From Chitinivibrionales bacterium (GTDB lineage: Bacteria; Fibrobacterota; Chitinivibrionia; Chitinivibrionales; JANQEN01): DNA of 7,167 nucleotides. Of this stretch, positions 1 to 5,062 are shown piece by piece. Below the pieces are notes generated by a model. The model was not told the DNA's origin, ran no database searches, and saw nothing but the letters and a program-made list of their open reading frames with translations. A program made the translations under genes and the position numbers. The number at the start of each line of letters is the position of its first letter. Position 1 is the first letter of the stretch. The stretch is from positions 1-7,167 of the forward strand of contig JAUVGS010000104.1 of NCBI GenBank assembly GCA_030593665.1. The letters are read 5' to 3'.

Positions 1-1826
1 TCCAGAATATCTGCAATATCCCGCCTAAAGACAGTGTAAAGGTTACCATCACATTCAGTACCCCTTTAGTATATGATATGGATCGTTATGACCTTAATTT
101 CCCGACTACCATTGCTGATGACCGTTATGGTGATAATCCGCTGGATCCCGTAGTCTCCTATCCGCATGAGCGGCCCGGTACCAGTCTGGAATTTTATATC
201 CTGATTATGACTCCATATACTATAACGGGTCTTTCCTGCCCCACGCATGAGGTGGATATTCAACATGTTATTTCCGCACAGACCGCTATCAACCTTGACC
301 TTCTTGAATCGGGCGAGGACTTTCCCGAAGACGTCAACCCTTCACTTATCCTGCTGAAGAGCAAGCCGACAATCCCCAATAACGATATTGTCATTCGTTT
401 CGGGCGGGCTGAAGCAACGCGTGATATCAGTGTGCTTTCATACAATGACGGTAAAGACGGCTATTTTGCCATGCAGATTTTCCCTGACCTGCATGATTCG
501 GGAAACCAGGAACCCGAGTTATTAGATATTGTATTTGTTATTGACAGGTCAGGATCAATGAGTGGCAATCCCATTGTTCTTGCACGCGAAACAGTGCACC
601 GGATGCTTGATAAGGCCGGGCCTGAGGACAGGATTTCACTGCTTGCTTTTAGTAACAGCACGGTAACTCTTTTCCCGACACCTGAACCTGCAACAGCGGA
701 AAATGTCGCACAAGCGCATGCATGGATTGACAATCTTGTGGCAAGCGGCGGTACCGAGATGCTGGCCGGTGTGAAAAAAGCGCTGGAAACACCGTTAACC
801 CAGGGCAGAATGCGGATTATCGCCCTTATCACCGATGGTGAAATCTATGGCGTTGATCAAATATATGCCACGATTAAAAACGACCAGTCAAACACCTTTG
901 TTTTTGCATTCGCCATTGGCAATACCACAAACCAGGAACTCATCGATGGCGCTTCTGAAGCTGGCAAAGGTGTAGGAAAACACATTGTTACTATTGATGA
1001 TGTTGCTCCAACCGTTGCTGATTTCTTTTTACGTATCAGAATCCCGCAGATTTCAGACCTTTCCATTGACTGGGGCAGCCCGGATATACCGACCAGCATT
1101 GTCGGGTCCGAAATGAGCAATCTCTGGTACGGTGCACCGATAAAAGTCTTCGGGCACTATAACGCAGGCGGCCCCCGTACCTTGACCCTGAGCGGTTATT
1201 CCAATGACGCACCTGTGTCGGAATCATATGATGTCAAATTTGCCACAGAAAATACCGTGCTTGATATGGTGCCTAAAATGTGGGCACGTGAGATCATTGA
1301 ATACTGGATGCATGAGCAGATTGCAAATGGTAATGAAAATAACAAGGCAAAGATTGAAGAGATAAGCCTTGCTCACAATGTCCTCTGCAAATACACTGCA
1401 TTTATTGCTGTTGCGGATTCAATTTATGATGAGAAACTGGGTAAATGGGTAACCGCAGAGGAGTTTTTTGCTAACAATCCGGTTAATAATAATGGTAATA
1501 ATAATGATACGAACCAGACTACCGGTGTAACAAAACTTGTTAATGAATTGCAGGTAAAACCTGCCCTGTCACTCCACCGGTTGAGTAACGAAGTCCGTTT
1601 CTCGTTACAAGGAATCCCGTCGAATAGTATTGACGGTGTGGTAAATATCTATGATCTCAAGGGAAGAATAATTATGCAGTGGCGGATAACAGATCTTGCG
1701 AGCAGGAATTTCAACTGGTCATGGAAATTAACCGATATGTATGGCCAACGGATTGCAAAAGGATTCTATGTGCTGTCTGTACAGAACAGTTTCTTTAAAA
1801 TGAACAAAAGGCTTCTTATCAAATAA
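1..1826 (+). CDS. VIT / VWA domain surface protein, 5'-truncated by window edge
   Basis: The reading frame (first full codon at base 3) is open from the window edge, so the ATG at 78 is internal and the gene begins upstream. Residues are numbered from that ATG. The first about 45 codons, including the stretch NIPPKDSVKVTITF before base 78, look like the last third of a VIT domain. A VWA domain covers about 148-320 with an intact metal-binding MIDAS: DRSGS (D156, S158, S160), T226 in GGTEM and D253 in ITDGE. The MWAREI motif at 401 and the LAHNVLCKYTAFIAVAD stretch at 431-447 are typical of inter-alpha-trypsin-inhibitor-like VIT-VWA proteins. An Asn-rich linker (about 465-483) leads to a C-terminal beta domain (about 490-582; VNIYDLKGR, then KGFYVLSV and a basic end) resembling type IX/FlgD-Ig sorting domains. 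Inferred role: secreted, envelope-attached, metal-dependent binding protein; the ligand is unknown. The signal peptide, if any, lies outside the window. It is paralogous to the next gene. Confidence 0.88.
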   Translation, partial: QNICNIPPKDSVKVTITFSTPLVYDMDRYDLNFPTTIADDRYGDNPLDPVVSYPHERPGTSLEFYILIMTPYTITGLSCPTHEVDIQHVISAQTAINLDLLESGEDFPEDVNPSLILLKSKPTIPNNDIVIRFGRAEATRDISVLSYNDGKDGYFAMQIFPDLHDSGNQEPELLDIVFVIDRSGSMSGNPIVLARETVHRMLDKAGPEDRISLLAFSNSTVTLFPTPEPATAENVAQAHAWIDNLVASGGTEMLAGVKKALETPLTQGRMRIIALITDGEIYGVDQIYATIKNDQSNTFVFAFAIGNTTNQELIDGASEAGKGVGKHIVTIDDVAPTVADFFLRIRIPQISDLSIDWGSPDIPTSIVGSEMSNLWYGAPIKVFGHYNAGGPRTLTLSGYSNDAPVSESYDVKFATENTVLDMVPKMWAREIIEYWMHEQIANGNENNKAKIEEISLAHNVLCKYTAFIAVADSIYDEKLGKWVTAEEFFANNPVNNNGNNNDTNQTTGVTKLVNELQVKPALSLHRLSNEVRFSLQGIPSNSIDGVVNIYDLKGRIIMQWRITDLASRNFNWSWKLTDMYGQRIAKGFYVLSVQNSFFKMNKRLLIK

Positions 1827-2040
1827 TAATTATCTGAGAATGGATTGGCTCCAGGGCTGCATGCAGTTGTACTCGCCTCTGCTTTGCGGTCCGGCCAAAG
1901 GATTACCGGAAAGCACAGGAGACATAATAGTTTCAGCCGATAGGCTGGTATTCCTTATGCTTCAGAACGATAGTGACAATGACAGAATTCTTAAGGCGAA
2001 TAAACAAATGCAAAAAAGCAACTCCACACAACCTTGTCCA

Positions 2041-2047
2041 AAGGAGG
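2041..2047 (+). promoter_or_regulatory. Shine-Dalgarno that fixes the start of the second VIT-VWA gene
   Basis: AAGGAGG lies five bases before the ATG at 2053. The same frame is open back to an ATG at 1840, but that one has no ribosome binding site. The 71 extra residues it would add look non-coding in character and would bury the signal peptide. The start at 2053 is therefore preferred. Confidence 0.9.
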
Positions 2048-2052
2048 ACGGT

Positions 2053-4164
2053 ATGATTAAAAGAGTACTCGTCACAGCACTCATGGCTCTGGCCCTGTTC
2101 ACCGAAACAAGTTTTGCAATCGGTGCACTCTATGCGCGCAGGCCATTGACAAACCAGAACATGCAGCCGCTTTGGCTGAAAAAGTATGACGCCACGGTTA
2201 CTATAACCGACCAGATGGCTATTACCCATGTTGACCAGACATTTAAGAATGAGACCAACCAGCGCCTTGAAGGGATCTTTATATTCCCGCTGCCGAAAAA
2301 CGCCATTATCATGAACCTGATACTCTGGATAAACGGCGTACCGGTACAGGGCAAGGTCATGGATTCGGATACGGCTCAGTCTATCTATGAAAATGTTGTG
2401 AAAAAGATGATAGACCCGGCGCTTCTTGAGTACCTTGGAGACAATATTTTCAAACTGTCTGTCTATCCGATAGAGCCGAACGGCAAACCGATGAGTGAGC
2501 GGCGTATTGAAATCACGTATGCCGAAACCCTGCCCTACGAAAGCGGTAATATCGATTACACCTTTTTTATGAAAACAGTCAACCTCTCATCAAAACCTGT
2601 AGAACGGGCATCTATCGATATAGCATTAACGTCGCAGAAAAATATTCTTTCTGTAACATCACCGACCCATGGCGGCACATCGGGACTGGTAATCAATAAA
2701 CTTTCAGACTTTTCATATAAGATCACGTATGGCGAAGAAAACACCATGTCGGAAAAAGACCTGAAAATTTATTATCAGCTTAAGAATGATGATTTCGCTA
2801 TCAACCACCTTACCTATCTGCCGAACACGGACAGTGCCATGTTTTTTGACGCTCCGGGAGACGATTCCTACTACCTGTTATGGGTCACCCCGCCCGATGA
2901 TATTTCCCAGTCACAGGTGCTTAAAAAGAACATTGCCTTTGTCGCGGATATATCCAGCTCCATGGAAGGCGAACGTATGGAACAGTTGAGAAAATCCCTC
3001 AATGCCATGGTTGATATGCTGAATCCGGGCGACCGCTTTAACGTTATTGCTTTTAATACAGCGCCGCTGCCATTTAAAAGCGACCTGGTGATTGCTGATG
3101 CGGCAAATATCAGTACCGCGCATAATTTTATCAATGAACTGGGTGCGGTTGGTATGACTAATATGGAAGACGCCTTTAAAGTCGGCCTCAAAAGTACCTG
3201 GCATGATACCTGTATCAATGTGGTGGTTTTCCTTACCGACGGGAAACCCACCTGGCCGATCAACACCAGCAGCAAAGGGGTTATAGATACGGTTACCGCC
3301 TGTAACACCCACCATGTGGGTATTTACACATTCGGAATTGGTGATGAGGTGGAAGCACCGTTCCTTAAACAGTTGGCAAAGGAGAACGACGGTTTTAATA
3401 TCATGATCATGGAAGATGATAATATACAAATGGTATTGAAACATTTCATGGATAAGATATCCTATCCGCTTATTAAAAATGTTGCTATCAATTACGGCGG
3501 CCTTGACAAGTATGACATCTACCCCAAGGTGCTGCCAAGTCTTTTTGCCGGCACACAACTGACAATACTCGGGCGGTATCGCAATGCCGGCACTTTTACC
3601 ACAACCTTTACCGGTGATGTCGGTTCGCAAAGCGTTTCCCTTGCCGGCAATCTCTCATACCCCTCACAGATGCCGAACCAGCCGTTTGTCGCTCGTATGT
3701 GGGCATCTGCCAAAATCGATTACCTGCTTGATGAGATAGATCTGTATGGTGAATTACCGGAACTGAAAAACGCCATAAAGGAACTTGGTAAAAAGTACTG
3801 TATTATAACTCCCTACACCTCATATCTCGTGATTGAAGATCCGATGTCGGTCATGGATAAAACAGTACCGTATGCAAAGAACCTGCACCTGTTTAAAAAC
3901 ACGCCGAATCCGTTCAAAGCTGCGACAACTATCCGGTTTGCCGTTCCAAAATCGGAAAAAGCTTTAACAGTACAACTGAGAGTATTTGACCTTCGCGGCA
4001 GGCTGGTAAGAACCCTGATCAATGAATTGACCATGGGTGGAAACTATTCTCTGCAATGGGATGCCACAGACGAACAGGGCAGCCCGGTCGGGACCGGTTT
4101 CTATATCGCCATGCTGAAGATTGGCACACAGACAAAGATGATAACTATGCGGCTGGTAAAATAG
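2053..4164 (+). CDS. Secreted VIT-VWA protein with C-terminal FlgD-Ig-like sorting domain
   Basis: The product has 703 residues. Residues 1-22 form a classic signal peptide (MIKR, then a hydrophobic core, ending TSFA before IGALYAR). A complete VIT domain covers about 40-175, with the family hallmarks DPALLEYLGDNIF (121-133), VYPIEP and ITYAETLPY. A VWA domain covers about 290-470 with a full MIDAS: DISSS (D299, S301, S303), T369 in GMTNME and D396 in LTDGKP. RMWASAKIDYLL (548-559) and KYCIITPYTSYLVIEDP (581-597) match the conserved tail of VIT-VWA proteins. The C-terminal about 90 residues (TPNPF at 617, RVFDLRGRLVRTL at 643, WDATDEQG at 669, GFY at 682) form a FlgD-Ig-like beta domain of the kind used for type IX-style export or surface attachment. 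It follows its paralogue by 226 bases in which I see no clear promoter. Inferred role: export across the inner membrane by Sec, then surface display or release and metal-dependent protein binding. The exact partner is unknown. Confidence 0.92.
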   Translation: MIKRVLVTALMALALFTETSFAIGALYARRPLTNQNMQPLWLKKYDATVTITDQMAITHVDQTFKNETNQRLEGIFIFPLPKNAIIMNLILWINGVPVQGKVMDSDTAQSIYENVVKKMIDPALLEYLGDNIFKLSVYPIEPNGKPMSERRIEITYAETLPYESGNIDYTFFMKTVNLSSKPVERASIDIALTSQKNILSVTSPTHGGTSGLVINKLSDFSYKITYGEENTMSEKDLKIYYQLKNDDFAINHLTYLPNTDSAMFFDAPGDDSYYLLWVTPPDDISQSQVLKKNIAFVADISSSMEGERMEQLRKSLNAMVDMLNPGDRFNVIAFNTAPLPFKSDLVIADAANISTAHNFINELGAVGMTNMEDAFKVGLKSTWHDTCINVVVFLTDGKPTWPINTSSKGVIDTVTACNTHHVGIYTFGIGDEVEAPFLKQLAKENDGFNIMIMEDDNIQMVLKHFMDKISYPLIKNVAINYGGLDKYDIYPKVLPSLFAGTQLTILGRYRNAGTFTTTFTGDVGSQSVSLAGNLSYPSQMPNQPFVARMWASAKIDYLLDEIDLYGELPELKNAIKELGKKYCIITPYTSYLVIEDPMSVMDKTVPYAKNLHLFKNTPNPFKAATTIRFAVPKSEKALTVQLRVFDLRGRLVRTLINELTMGGNYSLQWDATDEQGSPVGTGFYIAMLKIGTQTKMITMRLVK

Positions 4165-4227
4165 CGGTATCCGCTGTTGATATCAGCACGAATCGCTCAT
4201 ATCAATATCAAAGATTGGAGAAACAGC

Positions 4228-4377
4228 ATGTCACATACCGATACAAAAAAAATAGTGATCCATAGTCCTGAAAAGCTGTCTCACACCATTTTTGACTGTC
4301 CGGCACCTGTGTGGGCGATTCTGTATTTGGTTTTTGTAGTTATCTTTTTCTTTTCGATCTTTAAATCTATTATGTAA
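4228..4377 (+). CDS. Small single-pass membrane protein, unknown function
   Basis: The product has 49 residues. The start at 4228 is chosen because GGAG at 4217-4220 sits seven bases before it; the in-frame ATG at 4177 has no comparable site. The N-terminal half is polar (MSHTDTKK...HSPEKLSH) with one cysteine in FDCPAP. Residues about 27-45 are an uninterrupted hydrophobic, aromatic-rich helix (PVWAILYLVFVVIFFFSIF), followed by a short basic tail (KSIM). It lies 63 bases behind the VIT-VWA gene with no obvious terminator between, so co-transcription is likely. I do not recognise a family. It may be an inner-membrane accessory of the upstream surface protein, but that rests only on position. 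A chance ORF is possible given the size. Confidence 0.55.
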   Translation: MSHTDTKKIVIHSPEKLSHTIFDCPAPVWAILYLVFVVIFFFSIFKSIM

Positions 4378-4395
4378 TGGGAGAATTCCCCGTAT

Positions 4396-4475
4396 GGACG
4401 GCACACCTTATCACGATGATGGTATCTGTGGAGCAGTTGTTCTAAAACCCTCTTGCCGCTGCTCCCGGACCGTCC
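4396..4475. repeat. Nested inverted repeats, possible RNA structure
   Basis: GGACGG (4396-4401) is the reverse complement of CCGTCC (4470-4475). Inside it GGAGCAG (4430-4436) is the reverse complement of CTGCTCC (4459-4465). The arms are perfect but short and asymmetrically spaced, and an A-rich run rather than a T-run follows, so this is not a standard + strand terminator. It may be a 3' UTR structure of the envelope operon or a decayed repeat. Confidence 0.35.
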
Positions 4476-4493
4476 TTGAATCAAAAAAAATAT

Positions 4494-4515
4494 TAATTAG
4501 TGACTGTCCGGAAAC
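4494..4515 (+). repeat. Left terminal inverted repeat of MITE-like element
   Basis: It starts TAATTAGTGACTGTCCGG and ends AAAC. It pairs with 4634-4655 at 20 of 22 positions. Confidence 0.65.
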
Positions 4516-4630
4516 GTCATTTCCGCATGTTATTAGCGGGCGAAGTGCGCCAAAGGTGTGAATCCAATCCTTAATTTGCCTTAAAAAGCTGGATTCCGGC
4601 CTAAAAACATACCGGAATGACAGTAAATAG

Positions 4631-4774
4631 GTAGTTTTCGGACAGGCACTAATTATTGAAATCATAAATATTATATCAAAATCGATTATCGTCCTCCTGC
4701 TCGTCGTCGTCCTCGAAAAGAAAAGAACCGCGTATAAGGAAGAGAACGAAGGAGTGCCCATATCCGCATTGTAA
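4631..4774 (+). pseudogene. Start-less hydrophobic ORF remnant next to the MITE-like element
   Basis: From the stop at 4628-4630 the frame is open to TAA at 4772-4774 but contains no ATG, GTG or TTG at a usable position. The translation has a strongly hydrophobic stretch (SIIVLLLVVVL) followed at once by a basic then charged tail (EKKRTAYKEENEGVPISAL). That is the pattern of a transmembrane helix with a cytoplasmic end. Its first codons lie inside the right terminal repeat of the element. It could be the 3' end of a small membrane-protein gene whose start was lost to the insertion, or a chance frame; low confidence. Confidence 0.22.
4634..4655 (-). repeat. Right terminal inverted repeat of MITE-like element
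   Basis: Read on the minus strand it starts TAATTAGTGCCTGTCCGA and ends AAAC, differing from the left end at two positions. Confidence 0.65.
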
Positions 4775-4838
4775 TATATTACCGTATTTATAAATCAGGG
4801 CATTTAGGCAACGTTATCTTTTTCAATCAAAACACTGC

Positions 4839-4847
4839 TGTTATATT
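4839..4847 (+). promoter_or_regulatory. Candidate extended -10 promoter for the ABC-F leader
   Basis: TGTTATATT has the extended -10 form TG-N-TATATT. The upstream -35 region is only T-rich (around 4819-4826), so the match rests mostly on the -10. A start near 4854 would give a leader of roughly 210 bases containing all the structures described below. The same 10-mer CTGTTATATT recurs at 5020-5029, but there it lies within the upstream ORF and has no -35. Confidence 0.3.
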
Positions 4848-4868
4848 AACTTTTTTCACCTTATACCC

Positions 4869-4925
4869 CACAAAGCTCCCTGTTATCCCTGAAAGTGAGT
4901 ACGAAAGCTCCTGGATAACATTGTG
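4869..4925 (+). promoter_or_regulatory. Leader stem-loop A carrying two anti-Shine-Dalgarno copies
   Basis: TGTTATCC (4881-4888) pairs perfectly with GGATAACA (4913-4920). The stem is extended by CACAA (4869-4873) with TTGTG (4921-4925) across a one-sided bulge at 4874-4880. AAAGCTCC occurs twice, at 4872-4879 (mostly in the bulge) and 4904-4911 (in the 24-base loop). Both copies are the exact complement of GGAGCTTT (5049-5056), the ribosome binding region of the ABC-F gene. Alternative or pseudoknot pairing that hides that site is therefore possible. Confidence 0.5.
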
Positions 4926-4938
4926 TCCCACAAAAGGG

Positions 4939-4978
4939 ATAATGAACACTAGCAACTGAAGTTGCAAATGTTCATTAT
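4939..4978 (+). promoter_or_regulatory. Leader hairpin B
   Basis: ATAATGAACA (4939-4948) pairs perfectly with TGTTCATTAT (4969-4978). After a 3x3 internal loop GCAAC (4952-4956) pairs with GTTGC (4961-4965) around a TGAA tetraloop. No T-run follows on the + strand. A six-codon micro-ORF (ATG at 4942, peptide MNTSN, stop at 4957-4959) lies wholly within the hairpin, with GGG only three bases before its ATG. Confidence 0.5.
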
Positions 4979-4999
4979 AGAAGCAGAAAGGTAATTCCC

Positions 5000-5044
5000 A
5001 TGCCCTTCTACTTAACACACTGTTATATTTTCAACAGCAAATAA
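5000..5044 (+). CDS. Putative 14-residue leader peptide upstream of the ABC-F gene
   Basis: The ORF encodes MPFYLTHCYIFNSK, rich in aromatic residues. AAAGG at 4987-4991 is spaced eight bases from the ATG, a good ribosome binding site. Its stop (5042-5044) is five bases before the GGAG of the ABC-F gene and 18 bases before that gene's start. A ribosome on this ORF would therefore cover or open the ABC-F initiation region. Leader peptides of similar size control some ABC-F and erm resistance genes in other bacteria. The role here is inferred, and the ORF may be fortuitous. Confidence 0.4.
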   Translation: MPFYLTHCYIFNSK

Positions 5045-5048
5045 CAAC

Positions 5049-5056
5049 GGAGCTTT
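5049..5056 (+). promoter_or_regulatory. ABC-F ribosome binding region, target of the leader anti-SD copies
   Basis: GGAGCTTT includes GGAG at ten bases from the GTG start at 5063. It is the exact reverse complement of 4872-4879 and of 4904-4911. In the first copy the preceding CAC (4869-4871) could also pair with the GTG start codon. Confidence 0.6.
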
Positions 5057-5062
5057 TTATTT

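Larger units (their letters stand above)
4494..4655. mobile_element. MITE-like non-autonomous palindromic element, 162 bp
   Basis: The ends are 22-bp inverted repeats with 20 matches, beginning TAATTAGTG and continuing (A/C)CTGTCCG(G/A)AAAC. Immediately inside, GTCATTTCCGCATG (4516-4529) mirrors CATACCGGAATGAC (4608-4621) imperfectly. Two perfect 7-bp stems lie in the middle: GAATCCA 4560-4566 with TGGATTC 4590-4596, and ATTCCGG 4593-4599 with CCGGAAT 4612-4618. They share bases and so compete. There is no transposase in the element. The termini begin with TA, which would fit a TA target duplication, but a target site duplication cannot be proven from one copy. The inner palindrome resembles the dispersed GTCATTCC...GGAATGAC repeats of many bacterial genomes. 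Confidence 0.65.
4378..5062. other. Long intergenic region between envelope cluster and ABC-F gene
   Basis: No convincing long gene lies here. In order it holds a nested inverted repeat (4396-4475), a MITE-like element (4494-4655), a start-less hydrophobic ORF remnant (4631-4774), a 12-bp perfect palindrome (4771-4782), a candidate promoter (about 4839-4847) and a structured leader for the ABC-F gene. The open frames crossing it on the minus strand (4411-4761 and 4827-5018) have no ribosome binding site and run through palindromes, so I treat them as chance. Confidence 0.7.

Noticed and set aside
1857..1866. 10-bp palindrome CTGCATGCAG between the two VIT-VWA genes
   Set aside because: Isolated short palindrome with no promoter nearby; expected by chance at this length.
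1931..1961. Possible promoter TTTCAG / TATGCT before the second VIT-VWA gene
   Set aside because: Weak hexamers with 19-base spacing; not distinguishable from background.
1840..2052. In-frame 71-codon N-terminal extension of the second VIT-VWA gene
   Set aside because: No ribosome binding site at 1840 and no domain-like sequence. A strong AAGGAGG and a typical signal peptide mark the start at 2053.
4394..4561. + strand 55-codon ORF (MDGTPYHDD...) 16 bases after the small membrane gene
   Set aside because: It has a GGGAG ten bases upstream, but its 3' third lies inside the repeat element and the translation has no protein-like features. It could at most be a gene whose end was replaced by the insertion.
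4411..4761. Minus-strand 116-residue frame
   Set aside because: It runs through the whole MITE-like element and both flanks, has Ser/Thr/Arg-rich low-quality composition and no recognisable domain.
4827..5018. Minus-strand 63-residue frame across the ABC-F leader
   Set aside because: GTG start without a ribosome binding site, coincident with palindromes. The translation is mildly membrane-like (GITGSFVGYKVKK), so a degraded gene is not fully excluded, but the leader structures explain the sequence better.
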